NCBI GenBank assembly: GCA_001414485.1 | Contig: LLEY01000126.1 | Span: 118,581-182,580 of the forward strand | Source of the DNA: Calycina herbarum | Taxonomy: Eukaryota; Ascomycota; Leotiomycetes; Helotiales; Pezizellaceae | DNA length: 64,000 nucleotides | Reading direction: 5' to 3' | Shown here: positions 1 to 12,090 of the stretch, piece by piece | Position numbering within the stretch: position 1 is the first letter of the stretch | Layout of the letters: the number at the start of each line of letters is the position of its first letter | Position numbers and translations under genes: made by a program | The notes under the pieces: generated by a model | What the model saw: the letters and a program-made list of their open reading frames with translations, nothing else | Told to the model about the DNA's origin: nothing | The model's database searches: none

Positions 1-179
1 ATTCAATCCGTTTCTGGCTCTTCTCTGCAAACTCCAGGTTTCCGGGTGGACAGAACAATGCTCTGTCCAGGTCTTGTACCTTCCTACCCTGTCCCGGAGG
101 CTCCAAGACATTTCCATGAGTTTTGATGCTTCTGCCATAAAGAATCTCTTCTAATCAACCTCGTATTTAGTTCTCTAGG

Positions 180-1079
180 ATGACGCTCACGATCAATACA
201 CGCAATATGCCCGACACTGGCGGTAATACAGACTCTGGTGATAGCTCTAGCGACGAGGGAATGTTTACGCCTACTTCGACGGACAGTTCCCCAGACGAGA
301 TGGCACACGCTGATTCCTCTCCCCTTCTTGCTTCGGCTGCTCCGATGGCCCGTGATGAAGGACCGACCAATACCCCATCATTCGCCGCGCCAATCCCCGC
401 AACAGCCAATAAAGGCCCAGGCAATCTCATATTGGACTGGGAGGATGCTCCAGAAGAAGGCCAAGGAGGTGCCGCCACACCAAGACCTCGCGCACCACCG
501 CCACCTGGACTGATACCTCCCTACCCGCTTTACCCTGTAGTGCCAATTACTGCAGACCAGGCTGGAATGGTTGATGATCTGATGAGTGGACCTCCTGGTA
601 CACCTGGTCCTTTCAGCGGACATACGCCGAATTTCAATCTACCCTATACTACATATACCACACCTGCAAATTCCAGCGGTCAATCACCCTGGAATACATT
701 TGCCAACGCCAACGCCAACAGTCAACCAGCCTGGAGTGTAGACGACGGTGCAGATGACATCGAGTTGGGAATTTTTGAATCCAGAGCACAGAGACAAAGA
801 GAGCTTTTGGAGATGCAGCAAATTGAGGCTGCGATCGCTGTATCACGAGCTGATATGCCCGACTTCATCGCTTGCTCGAATGAACAGGAGCGAGTTATGA
901 TGGCGTATGCGGAGGACTCTAGCATCCCGAGACCAAGGCGTGAAAGCAAGGAAGACGAAGAATTCTTTTCCGAGCTCCTTCCTACTGAAATTGACGCGGA
1001 GGACGAGGATATCGAGGATGCAATTGGAAACTTGGATCTCGAGGAGCAAGATGGAAATGATGATGAAGAGATGACATGA
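180..1079 (+). CDS. Acidic Pro/Ser-rich hypothetical protein
   Basis: Uninterrupted frame of 299 residues from an ATG at 180. I do not recognise a family. The N-terminal third is rich in Ser, Asp, Thr and Pro. The middle is Pro/Gly/Asn-rich with a short Ala-Asn repeat near 700-720. The C-terminal third is strongly acidic and ends in a run of Asp/Glu. Residues about 205-235 (RAQRQRELLEMQQIEAAIAV) could form a short helix. The composition suggests a largely disordered nuclear or cytoplasmic protein; no signal peptide or membrane segment is visible. The ATG directly follows TTCTCTAG, which resembles a splice acceptor, so this could be the last exon of a gene that starts to the left of the window. 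Confidence 0.6.
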   Translation: MTLTINTRNMPDTGGNTDSGDSSSDEGMFTPTSTDSSPDEMAHADSSPLLASAAPMARDEGPTNTPSFAAPIPATANKGPGNLILDWEDAPEEGQGGAATPRPRAPPPPGLIPPYPLYPVVPITADQAGMVDDLMSGPPGTPGPFSGHTPNFNLPYTTYTTPANSSGQSPWNTFANANANSQPAWSVDDGADDIELGIFESRAQRQRELLEMQQIEAAIAVSRADMPDFIACSNEQERVMMAYAEDSSIPRPRRESKEDEEFFSELLPTEIDAEDEDIEDAIGNLDLEEQDGNDDEEMT

Positions 1080-2382
1080 TACCGATGGGACACGAATTTT
1101 TGCCGACAATGAAAATGGGTTTTTGCTTTGGGGATTTCTCTAGAGGATATGTTTTTATTTTCTTTTTTTCAATGAATCAAGAATGCGGCATACCTTCACA
1201 AATAGGTTGGCGTTTGGGGACCCCTGGCAAATTTGGGGAATATACAAATACATGATTCGGGGATTCGGATGCATTGCTTGCTTTTTCTTTTTCTTCTCCT
1301 GATGCAGAAGATAGGGGAGTACTTCTTGCTGTGGGGTGGAAAATAACTGATCTTGGGGAAGGTTTCGTGTTTCTACAAATACTCGTGCGTCGCAAGGGTA
1401 GACGTTTTGCATGGGCTTGGTGTGCTTCAAAATGGAATACAGAACATTTGATGTTATATGATTTTATAGTGATTTGAATAGGTGACTTTGGATTTACTGT
1501 GAGTTGGTGATGGCTAATTAGGATGGTTCACAATTGAGGGAAGGGAGTGGTCTACCAGTGGGTAGAACTCGGATGATTTTTGATTAATCTTGGTGACACG
1601 ATGGTCAACTTTCTTTCTTCTGGTATTCGCATTGCCGAATTCTTACCTTCACAGTTTGCTAGTCAAGCTTTTTCGGGTAGAAATGAGGTGTTGCTTCACG
1701 GGCCAGGGAAGACCATTTGAGGCACAGTGGTATCACGACCTAGACCAGGTTGAGGTTGAGGTCCTTCCTTACGAACTGAACGGGCTCAAGCGGGACAAGG
1801 GTGATGGCGAGACCCAATCAGTGCCTGTCCTCTCAACTAGGGAGGAAGTGACTACTCGATTCGCCCCGTGGTGGGTCGAGTTAGTCGAGATTGAGATCTC
1901 GTCGTCTTGCGGTTCTGGAGAATTGAGTATGGAGAAGAAAGGAGCAAACCGTTCAATAGCTAATTTCAAAATCGCAAGGGAATAGAATTCAAGTCCCGCC
2001 TCAAAGAGTCATTCAAAATTCTGTTATATTTCTACTTTAGGACTCCTCTAGAGCATCTCTGAAATGTACATTTAAAAACGTGCACGATTTTACTCCACTT
2101 GTCGATGAAAGCAGCACTTTAAACGAGTGTACCTTGATGCCACTACACAAACCCACTTTCTAAGCAATTAAGCCTCAAAAAGTGACAACTTTTACCCACT
2201 TTTGAGTACACGTTTTGAAATGTACATTCAAACTTGGAAGGGAGAAGCGAAAAGAGCCTTGTTGTAGGGTAGCGAGACAATGTAACGAGTGCCCAGATAA
2301 CAGAAATTCTTGGGAGAAGCCTAGGAAGTTAGATTTAGATTGTTTTGTTCATTAGGTACAAGATTCTCCCCTTGATAAAAGG
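1080..2382. other. Intergenic, no supported gene
   Basis: Between a plus-strand and a minus-strand gene that end toward each other. Short open frames here lack family motifs and coding character. I see no RNA gene or repeat. Confidence 0.6.
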
Positions 2383-3808
2383 TCAAAGGCTCACAGTTAC
2401 TTCAAGCTTCAACATCTTTATCTTCTTTGCCTTCAAGTGTTGGTCCATGATTTGAAGCAACCACTGCCACTTTTCCTGTAAACATTGTTGAATGTGTTTT
2501 TCGCATGTTGATCTCAACGCCTTTCTCTCTTCGGTCGTGGTGGCACTCATCACACCATAATCCTCGCTCTCTTTCAAGTAGTACTCTTCAGAATTACGAC
2601 CAATAGCTTTAGCACAAGCCTCATTATATTTGTCATACTCGTGGTGCCGCAGCAATTCCTTGCCATACGAAACTAATAGTTCTTCTTTCTCTGCTGGGGT
2701 GAAATCGCCCATACCGACACCAAAAGCCACTTTCAGAACATGTAAAAGCATCCCTTCAAGAGCACATGCTTCCTTGGAAATCGGGGAGAGCTTCTCTCCT
2801 ACTCTTGCAGTAGCTGACCAAGATGTAATCATGATCTTCAAGGCATTGAGCGAACTACCATCGAAGAAATGGGAGTGAAATACTCGTGCACGCGGTACGG
2901 GTTGTTCGGAAACCATGGAAGAAGAAATAATGTACTGGACGCGTGCAGCGGCATACCCGCCGGCTTCGGCTAGCCGATCTCCTTGCTCCTTGAATCGCTT
3001 CGCCTCTTCAATGCATTGTGCCGCAGTCCAGCAAGGAAGATTCGAGGCCGTCAAAAGCTCGTTGGTCTTAACGTCACTCAAACCGGTGACCACAAATTTC
3101 CTATCAACACTCGGTCCTACCACCGGGGGCCCGCGGGGCCGCCATTCACGCCATTGAAATTTTCGAATTCCTTTCAAACCATCGACAAGTTTACTCGATA
3201 CGTCGTTGACTTCTTTGGCATAGAACTTGCTGCCAGTATCGAAATCTAGATAAATCTCGGGCGTTTGGAGGAAGAACAGGTCGTCATTCTTCGGTCTGAC
3301 ACATCTTCGAACTCGCGGGATGGAAGTTGCGTTGATCAAATCTACCAATATGGGCAGATATCGGGCAGCCATTACTGCGAATTCGGAATCCATCCCTCTC
3401 TCGTAAAGCAATGATGCCTCGCAATGAAAGGACAAGCGTGAGGTGTAAGGCTACGTCCTTTTTGCGTTTTGTTGTTTGGCATACGGGGATAATCTGAGAT
3501 GCGCAGTTCTTGAGAAAGGGGTATCCAACGGTTTGAATCGAAACGAGTGTATTCTCTCTGTGAAAGCACGCTAGTGCCTCGATCGAGATTTGTTTGTTGG
3601 TAAAGAAGATGGGCGAGGTAATGTTCCACTCTACTTTTCTCTCGTGCGGGACGGGAGCTAGGCGGGCGAACTCGGCAGCGGCTCCTCCATTGAAATCTTG
3701 ATGGTCGTTGTAGGCGTCGAATATCGTGTTGTTGTCCACCGAGAGAGCTTCTGCTAAGATCTTCTCGCGGAGCTCCTTTGGCAACGAGGTGAGCGTGGCT
3801 TGAGACAT
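2383..3808 (-). CDS. 2EXR/F-box-like protein with a frame break
   Basis: Starts at an ATG at 3808 with TSLPKELREKILAEALS, the Leu-Pro-x-Glu-(h)-R-x-x-(h) opening typical of fungal 2EXR/F-box-like proteins. FFTNKQISIEALACFHREN follows, a standard element of that family. The frame changes near 3420-3484. A 67-nt GTATGC..GAG intron at 3418-3484 would join the frames and give about 452 residues. However, reading straight through with a one-base shift at about 3435 restores ALHLTLSFHC followed by LPILVDLINA, which looks like the family's usual strand-then-helix order. A frameshift (mutation or assembly error) is therefore at least as likely as an intron. The C-terminal half (to 2383) is helical and Lys/Glu-rich. 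Function unknown; such proteins are often ubiquitin-ligase adaptors or remain uncharacterised. Confidence 0.55.
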
Positions 3809-3837
3809 GGTTGCTTTGTTGGCTTAGTATCTCGTTA

Positions 3838-3851
3838 GGGGGGGGGGGGGG
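3838..3851. repeat. Homopolymer of 14 G
   Basis: Run of 14 G about 30 bp upstream of the 2EXR-like gene's ATG (C-run on its coding strand). Prone to length error. Confidence 0.9.
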
Positions 3852-5044
3852 ATCTTCAATTTGACAAGTGACTCAGTGAGGGAAACACTCTTAAATGACC
3901 TGCCGCTAGACTTCGGCTTTAACTTCAACTTCAGTGAATAAATGCTTGGCAATGGACAGACTCGTCCTCCAACTCGCTTAGGGCTCAAACACCACCACTC
4001 AAGACACTTGCCATTAATTGACACAACACTTTCAAGGTAGTGAATATAACTTCCATCTTTTGCTTGAACATCTACGGGAATAGAGCAAAACTAAAGGACT
4101 GTGCTTTAGATGGTTATCTTCACAACGCAAACTCGTGCCACTGTGTTGTGATTTTATATAACATCAAGTGAACCAGCATCTCAATTGACCAGGCAAAACA
4201 TCGTGCTAAATATCCTCACACAAGTTGATGCGTTATGCTAACTGCTCAGAATAATCCACTTTCTTTACTCTTCGTTAGTCTCAGTCTCCAAGTTTCCAAG
4301 AACAATTCAGTTGATTGAGGATCAATCAGCTGAGAGGGGGCAACGAACAGTGATCTTGTCAAATCATGATAGAATATTGTACATGTAAGAACAAATTGAC
4401 GTTGCTTGTAACTTCAAACCTTTGCTACTTGTTCTACGTGCAATTTTACTTCAATTGTGTTGAGATCACAGGGTTCCTCTTATGCCACATGATTACTTAC
4501 TCTTTAACATACAAGACTCTCTTGTTGTTTGTATTTCAAGATTTCTCATCGGCGAGGAAGTTATTTTGCTATTTGGAGGAATTAGAAGTGGAACCTACGC
4601 CACAAGCGAGAAATAGGCGCTTGATTGCAAGTCAAATATGAGCTGCTTGGGCTGCTGCTTTTTAAAAGGTTATCATTTGCCTCAATGATTTCAAGAGCAA
4701 TTTTCAACTCAGAAACATGAATTAAAATTTGCTTGTCCGATAATTGCTGTAAATGGTCATGTGCTCAAGCAATCGCAAAACCGGGAATCTCCTCGTGATG
4801 TGACTCTGTAGATGACTTTTCTGTTTGTAAGAAAAAGCAAGGTAGCAAATGTTTTCCATGACCCTAAGTTAGGTTATCAAGTTTGCTTCCGGGGCGGCAA
4901 AAAGAGTATAAGTACCTTGGAAGGTGTCACCGATAGAGCCAATTTTCCTGAAACGACCTGAGCAGGATTCTTATTTCATGTGGACTCTCATAAAATACTT
5001 ACTCTGTGATACCTGCTATCGAAGCTTCTTAGCCAAATTTGAAA
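3852..5044. other. Intergenic between divergent genes
   Basis: Separates the minus-strand 2EXR-like gene from the plus-strand Argonaute gene, so it should contain both promoters. No gene is supported. Moderately AT-rich. Confidence 0.6.
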
Positions 5045-8000
5045 ATGGGCAAATTCATCAAGATTGAGTTTGATCCTCCAAAGGAATTCTCCTCAGATGA
5101 GATTGACTCGGTACTGAAAGATACCAAGGGAAATTTTGATCTCACCAAGGGCATTTGTATTGAAAATCCAACTCCAAAGAAAGAGGAACTTGATCTCGAG
5201 AAAGCCTCGAAGCGTGAGCAGAGAAAAGAGTGGGCTAAGTCCGGAAATTCAAACTTTGCGGCGGCCGCCGCAGCAACTGGAACGAACTCGAATGATTCGA
5301 TAGGTGCGAAGGCAAACTTTTTGAAAGTTACCTTGTCTGAAACGATCAACCTCTGGAAATATAGCATATCCCTTGGTTCCTTCAAAGGCCGACAACCAAC
5401 TTCGAAAAATGGTAAACGAGCTTTCGTTGAATACATGCTGAGCGCCGCGAAGAAAAATCATTCATTCAAAAGTGACGCGTTTGCAACCGACTACCACTCG
5501 ACAATAATTTCAGTTGGAGAGCTCTTTGAGGGCGAAAGCCTCAGAATAGAGCATCAGCCATATCCCAACGCCGACAAGTATGTCACTTCAACCATTCAAT
5601 CGCTTGAAAAAATTGACTTCACAAATTTGAAGAACTTGGTAGGCAAGAAAGCAATGTCCGCCAACGGAAAAAAAGTTGCGGGATCTGTATATCTTCCAGA
5701 TGACGATATCAGGGCTTTGAATATCGTCAGCTGGAAGAAGATCAACGATTCTGGTTGGAAAGGAGGTCGCGTTGGGAATAAATTCTACCCAAATGATCTG
5801 TGGGAGCAAGAGCTAGCAGAGAATGTGAGGCAGCTGAGCCTTCCTAATGCCAAGGTCAAGCGCAATATGAATGTTGGTCCATACTGGCTTGCCACAGGCT
5901 TCTTTACCTCAATCCGTCCCGGCGAATCTTCCATTCTATTGAACGTCAATGTTACCACATCAGCCTTTTATGCCAAGGTAACTGTTCAGGAATGGATCAA
6001 ACTCCGAGGGGGTTCAGGCAATGAACTCCTTGGCCGTAAAGTGCAGTTTTCCTGTGACAAAAAGGACAAGCAACGCGTGATAAGAAAGATCGATTACCAA
6101 GACATCAGGGACAAATCCTTCGCACTCGACGGGAAAGTTTTTTCTGTTGTCAAGCATCTCGAAAAAGGTAGGTTTGTGTGATTTAAAATAGTCTCAAAAT
6201 TCAATTCCAGTTTTAAGAAGGAGCACTAACTGGGCTTTAGAATACAGTTTGAAAATCAACTCAAGTCACAAGGTCTATTCAGTCAATTGTGGCCCCCCGG
6301 ATGAGAAAGACAAAAAGGGTCGGGAAGAATGGTACCCAGCTAGTGCGCTGAACATTGTTCCGTGGCAACATGTTCAGGGAAAGATCGATACTAAGTATGA
6401 TGAGCACATGGTGCAGGTCGCCAATCGAACCCCGGATAAAGTTCAAAAGTTGATTGAGCAACATGCTTTGAAAGACCTTGATTTGCAAGCTGATGACGGT
6501 ATTGCGGACTACGCCGTCAGTTTCCTATATTCTCAATGCTATTTTGAAACCGGCTAACTCATGATACAGAAATTCGGTTTGGAAATCAACACCAAATTAA
6601 TGGACATTTCCCCCAGAAAGATCGCGCCCCCGACAGTACTATACTCTCCTCCGGATAATAGCTCTGCAAGCAAAACTTCAACGCAATGGAACCTAAAAAA
6701 CGTCAACGGATTCTCTAAAGTCAACGCCGAAAAACTTAAAGCTTTATATTTCATCCAAGTTGGGGACCGTCGTGATGACCATCTTAAAACATTTCGAAAG
6801 CTCCTGGTAGAAATTCTTCCCGCATATGGGTTTCCAGCCGACCTTCGATATTTCAAAAAAGCTGCAAAATCCCCCCCTCAAAAAATACCAGGTGTTGGTG
6901 TGCCCCCAGCAGCTAGAAGGAAATTTGTTGAGGTTGCCATGAAGGAAGCGTATGATGGCCTCAAGGAATTGCATCAAGCGGAGATGAAGAATGAAGAAAC
7001 ACGGTCAATGAAGGAAAAAGCAACACGAGAAGGGACAGAATTCAATCCAAAGAAACTTGAATTCGAAAGGGTCGGAGAAGCCTCTTTGCTCTTTATAATA
7101 CTTCCAGAGAACGACGAAACTATGTATTCCGACGTCAAATGGTGGGGTGATTGCGTCAGAGGAATACCGACGATGTGTATCACCCACAAGACTATCTCAA
7201 AAGCCTTAGGTTTTACACTCACCTTTGATGGCAAGGGCAAAGTCGATGGCTATTATGATGATGGGACTCCAGATCGAATGGTGGTCGCGAATCTATGGTC
7301 GGTACTCACTTGCTCAATACATAGGTCAACTTTCATAGGTTGCTAACGTTTGGCAGCTTGAAGATCAACTTCAAACTAGGAGGTCGAAACCACGAGATCC
7401 AAGGCGGCTTAGGGCTCAAGGCAAATACAATGGTCGTGGGGGCTGATGTTACCCATTATACAACTCCTGACAGTGGGTGCCCTTCCTTGGCAGGAGTGGT
7501 GGCTTGTGCTGCAAATTCATCAAATGATTATCTCGCTTCTGCAAGGTTGCAACCAAACAAGACTGAGGTATGACGACTTCAAAATCCCAAGAATCTCAGT
7601 AGTCGGACTCATTGCTTTACAGTTCATCGAACAACTACAAGGAATGATGGAAGAACGTTTGCGGGTATACCAGAAGATGAACAACAAAACCCTTCCTAAT
7701 CACATTCTCTTTTACAGAGACGGAGTTGGAGACAGCCAATATGGGATGGTTCATGATCACGAATTACCTCAAATTGAAGAGGCAGTGCGTAGAGTTGCGG
7801 GCTCCAACGCCATCAGAATTACTCTTCTCGTGGTTGGAAAGCGTCACCATGCAAGGTTCTTTCGGATGCCAAATGATCAAGTTAAGCACACGAACTTTGA
7901 TGGTGGTATTTGTGTCAACTCAGACGTCGTTGCTCCGAGACATTTCAACTTCTACCTGCAAAGCCATAAAAGTCCTCTATCGACTGCACGGAATGCTCAC

Positions 8001-8427
8001 TACGTTGTGATCAAGAACGAAAGCGCGTACTCCGCGAGGGAGCTGCAAGATGTGGTAAGCCTGCTCGAATATTCTCTTCTTGGTGACAGCTGTTTAATCA
8101 TTCTTATAGACAAATAAACTTTGCTATGTTGGTTCTCGTGCCACCTGTACACAGTCTACATGTATTCCAGTCAAATATGCAGATCTTCTCTGCAACCGCT
8201 TGCGATGCTACATGAGACCTGTTCAGGAAGGGGCCACCATCTCTCACATTAAGAATGGAGAAATCAAAGACTACGCAACCCAAAAGATTATTTGGTTAAG
8301 CAAATCACTGAAGCAAGGAGTCGCGAAAAAGAGAAGAAACCCAGAAGAGGATTGGGAATATAACGCGTCAAACCCATGGAGGGATGACGAAAACACTTCG
8401 CTCGGCAAGACCATGTTTTATCTGTGA
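5045..8427 (+). CDS. Argonaute (QDE-2-like), six exons, catalytic
   Basis: RNA-guided slicer of the RNA-silencing pathway; binds small RNAs and cleaves complementary transcripts. Exons: 5045-6167, 6241-6515, 6570-7297, 7357-7567, 7623-8054, 8110-8427; introns of 54-73 bp, most with CTAAC-type branch sites. The product is 1028 residues. Order: N domain (WKYSISLGSFKGRQP), linker (GFFTSIRPGESSILLNVNVT), PAZ (about 330-420, NIVPWQH), MID and PIWI. PIWI holds GADVTH (D739), the glutamate finger KTE (E779, last codon of exon 4), FYRDGVGDSQ (D812) and NAHYVV (H905). This is a full D-E-D-H tetrad, so slicing should be intact. The intron 3 donor (GTCGGT) and intron 2 donor (GTCAGT) are non-consensus but restore NLCLKINFKLGG and DYAKFGL. 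The start at 5045 is the first ATG; a short upstream exon cannot be excluded. Single complete copy between two frame-broken genes. Confidence 0.95.
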
Positions 8428-9055
8428 TTCTTCTGTTTCTGTCAGGAATTTCTTTAATTTCAAGGGGATGAGGGTGATTCTTTGGAGCTGTTTCACGCTG
8501 GTCGTAACTCTCCTTTGGACTTTGGCCTGTCTAGTACAGGAATCTGGCGGGGAAATATTGGGGAGTTGGTATTCGTTGCTTTGGGATGTGTGGAAATTTG
8601 GGTGTTTGTTTTGGTGCCTGTCTGTTTTAATTTAAAGTCTGTTTCATGGGGGGAAATGGTTTTAAGGGTATGGGGTATTTGGAACTTGGGGCTTCTGTTT
8701 GTTTTGTATTTCCTGTTTCTAGTCATTACATGCTGGCACTCGTTCCAAATTCATAATTTAATCACGGGCCATTTCTAAACTGATTCAATTGTCCTAAACC
8801 TTCTAGAATAATTGTGTTAAACAAACGCTGTTTAGGTAAGTAGTTAATACGATTTGCCCTTGAGACTCTTGGGATTTTGTTTAAATAACTAGATTGTTCT
8901 AGATTTGTTGAGTAACGAAGTTTATTGAATAAACTTGAAACCCAGAATTGATTAACTATCCAGTAGAGTATATGTCAGTATATGTTCTGCTAGGGTAAAA
9001 GTAATTAATATTACTCAGTGAGAAAGTGCTTGCAACTTAGATTGTAAAGGATGTA
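8428..9055. other. Intergenic, convergent 3' flanks
   Basis: Between the ends of the Argonaute gene and the minus-strand phosphotransferase-like pseudogene. G/T-rich then AT-rich; no gene is supported. Confidence 0.6.
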
Positions 9056-10309
9056 CTAATACTTGGTCCCTCTCGCCTTCTTTACTCTAGCAACAAACTT
9101 GTGCACATTCACCTTATTTTGGCCAAGCGACCACCAATACTCAAGTACAGTAACTGCGGGTCTTCGAGTATAAGGACTCTCATAACCATCGTCCTTGTTG
9201 ACGACCACACCTTGATTTCCTCCTCGCACCACCACTGCCATGAATTCCTTTTGAATAACCTCTCTATCCTTCGGAGGCACAAACCTCCTTTTTCCAATTA
9301 TGCGACGAGGTAATCCATCTCAAAACCTTCGGCAGTCCTGAGTCCTTTGAATTCTTGTCCGAGTAAAAGTTGTATAAGCGAGGAATGGTATAGATCATTT
9401 CGAAATCTAAGAGGGTTGTAGGACGACCATCTTTACGATCCACTAGAATATTACCCCCGTGAAGATCTCGATGTAATAAATAAGCGGATGGAGGTGGATC
9501 GCGCCGTCCGAGGAGTAGCGGGATAATTGACGCCAGTGCGAAGCATTCTTTGGGGATTGTTTCAGAAAGATGGATAGGAAGATACCAATTCGGTATTTCC
9601 GCCCCGTCACACCACTCTTCTCCAGCATATTCATCTTCTTCCAATATCTCGTCTTCCATGCCTGCCTCTCGCTCTATCTCGTCTATTTCCCCATTCTCTC
9701 GGGACACCACTGCCTTGTTTTTCTCTTCCTCCTCTGCCGCCATCTTAGCCGTCAAAAACTCCTGCAAATCATTATACGGTCCCTTGTAAAGTCCTCTCTA
9801 ACCCTGCCCTCATACATAAAAAAGGGATCTACCACCTTCTTAACCTCAAACGTACCCTTTTCCCAGTCACAAAAGATAGAGCCAATCTCATCAAATCTCA
9901 AGCTCTCAATCTGATGGATCCACTCCGCAACCTGCAACAAATCTCCCTTCTCTTGTTCTCTCGAAAGAGTGTTACTACCACAAATAGCACTAAACGGCAC
10001 ACCAGGCATCTTCTCCATCACAATCCATTCAAAGCGAATCGGATTATCCATCGTTGGACAGAAAGCAAAGACCCTCGGAATGGGAATGGTAGTATTTTGA
10101 GAGATATAAAACATAGTGCTTACCTCACTCTCAACTTTATACCAAGGATCAACCGGCAAACCGACTCGCAAAACACAATCGATACTTGAATACGGGGACT
10201 TGACGTTGTAAACACAATTCCAGTAGTCCTGCATCCAGCCCTTGACAGTAATTTCGCTTGAAGGATTACCCTCGATGCCGGGGAGATAGGGTCGTATTGT
10301 TTCTGCCAT
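9056..10309 (-). pseudogene. Aminoglycoside phosphotransferase-like kinase, two frameshifts
   Basis: Fungal APH/choline-kinase-like family. It begins at an ATG at 10309 (MAETIRPYLPGIEGN). A kinase N-lobe follows (FEWIVMEKMPGVPFS), then the catalytic loop LLHRDLHGGNILVD and the metal-binding segment LLDFEM. The protein runs through three frames. The first break is at about 9793-9800, in a GA dinucleotide repeat: removing one GA unit joins FMYEGRVR to GLYKGPYNDLQEFL. The second is at about 9308, where one extra base separates LPKVLRWIT from RRIIGKRRFVPPKDREV. The last frame ends at 9056 with LEYWWSLGQNK nearby. Neither break can be a normal intron: there is no GT..AG pair of adequate length. 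The key residues survive, so decay is recent or these are assembly errors. Substrates of this fungal family are mostly unknown; antibiotic resistance should not be assumed. Confidence 0.8.
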
Positions 10310-11174
10310 GGCGGCTTGGTTTTTCGTTCCACCGAGGTGCGTAATAACCGAAGATGTCTTTTTCCCAGCTCGTCTTTTTGTTTTGTTGCGAGAGGGCTTC
10401 TTCTAAGCTGGGTGGTCCTTCGAGGTAGGCGCGCTTGGAAATAAATGGGGCTGAATAAATTGGTGGTGTGGGAGACGGGTTTGGTTTCGTCGGCGGGGTG
10501 ACTTCGATTTTCGAGAAAATGAGTTCTCGAGTTGACCTGATGAGTTACTTTTTTTGGTTGGTTGCTGTGGGTTCTAGCTTGAAGAAGTATTGTCGAGATG
10601 TTTTGTTTTGCTCTTCTCCGGGGAAGGCAATCCAATTTGGGACCCCAATTTCGTTCTGTCAACAACCTGAGGTGTATGTTGATTGTTCGAAGACATATTA
10701 AGCTTGTCGACTATGACTCGCAGCTTATGTATCTTGACAATAGAATACATGATGTTACTCTGTAAGTTTCAAAGTAAAAAAGTGTTGCTAGAAAGAAGAA
10801 TATTTTCGAGGTCAATACGCGAGGTCACGTGCAAAATACAAAAAGGGTTGAATAGAACTAGGTAGTGTGAAGTTCTTGGTGTGGATGATTGTATTCGTAT
10901 ATAGACTTACTCTAAGATCGTAATGATCTTAGAAGAACTCTCCTCTCCAACGATATGTCTTCACCAGCCATCCTTCGTAATAAAAATGATAAATAAGTAA
11001 GGATTCTATAAAAATCTAAATCGATAGCCCTTGGATTGCTTTCATAATTATAGTTTTGACAACGTGTTCTTGATCTCCTACATCTATATGATGTGACTTC
11101 GTTATCACCATGAATTGAATTGTTCTAGTCTTTGTATTAGTAGGCCACCCACGAAGCGAGTGATTCCAGAAATT

Positions 11175-11298
11175 CCTGTTATTCCTAGGTAAACCAGAAA
11201 TAAAACGAATCTAGAAAAGGAGTGCTTTTCTCTAGTTTTTGTACTCTTCTAGAGAATTACTGTTATTCCTAGGCATCCCAGAAATAGAATAAATCTAG
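11175..11298. repeat. Diverged direct repeat, about 39 bp, two copies
   Basis: Two copies begin CTGTTATTCCTAGG and end AATCTAG, starting near 11175 and 11260. They differ by a few substitutions. A third partial TATTCCTAGGTA copy follows at about 11303. Confidence 0.7.
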
Positions 11299-11904
11299 TA
11301 AGCTATTCCTAGGTAACCTAGGATTTGCACTGTTTTCAAAGTCCTTGCTATTTCTCTAAAAAGCTCTAAAACAAATTTTAAGAGTCCTCAAAGCCTCTCC
11401 CGAACCTAGATGTTTCTTAGTTCCAATATTATTTAGCGAGTGATGCTAGAATTCTTGTAGATTTTTCAGCTCTTTTTTAGACGTGCCATCAGCTATGTGG
11501 TGGCGTGTATTCTACCACAGCGGTCAATAAAGGGCATTGCGGCTCCAGTACCCGTAGACAGTAAAAGGAGTGGGAAAACAGAAAACGACTGAGGATTCAA
11601 CGTATTTATATAAACTGGAGCTTGAGGAGTCTATCAACTAATACTTCTCGCTTCAACTCATTCTTATTGTTTGTTTTTTACTTACTTGTTATGAAAGTTG
11701 ATGGCATCGCTAATTCACGTCTAATCCCTGAAGGCTTCTGACTAAATGAGCCTATAGGAAGGAATCGGATCTCTAATTTATAGGGGAGTCCACTAAAATA
11801 CATCGCGCATAGCTTCAGGGCTCTCTGCTGGGACGGAAAAATTTCCCTTTTTGCACTCCATTACCCATACTAAATTGGAACTTGAACACCCCATAGATGT
11901 CAAA

Positions 11905-11925
11905 ATATATATATATATATATATA
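11905..11925. repeat. (AT)n microsatellite
   Basis: About ten AT units, upstream of the CoA-transferase gene. Confidence 0.85.
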
Positions 11926-12090
11926 AGATATAGACTAGCTTTAAATTAACTTACTGATAACCGTAGACACTCTCTGATATTTTGGTTGTTGCGAAAAGAA
12001 GCCTCCGAAGTGAAGCCGTTGCTGCCGAGGTGCAAGACCTAAGATGGGGAGCGAAGCTCCAGCTCCTACCGCTTCGTTGTACAAATCAAC

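Larger units (their letters stand above)
10310..12090. other. AT-rich intergenic region with degenerate repeats
   Basis: No gene is supported across 1.8 kb. Contains a diverged direct repeat (11175-11298), an AT microsatellite (11905-11925) and many short TTATTCCTAGG-like words. Possibly an old, mutated transposon remnant; this is inference. Confidence 0.5.

Noticed and set aside
1590..1985. 131-codon plus-strand frame
   Set aside because: No motif, overlaps another frame, and the composition resembles surrounding non-coding DNA.
8482..8778. Hydrophobic 98-codon frame after the Argonaute gene
   Set aside because: It is in the GT-rich 3' flank; hydrophobicity comes from base composition, and there is no start context or motif.
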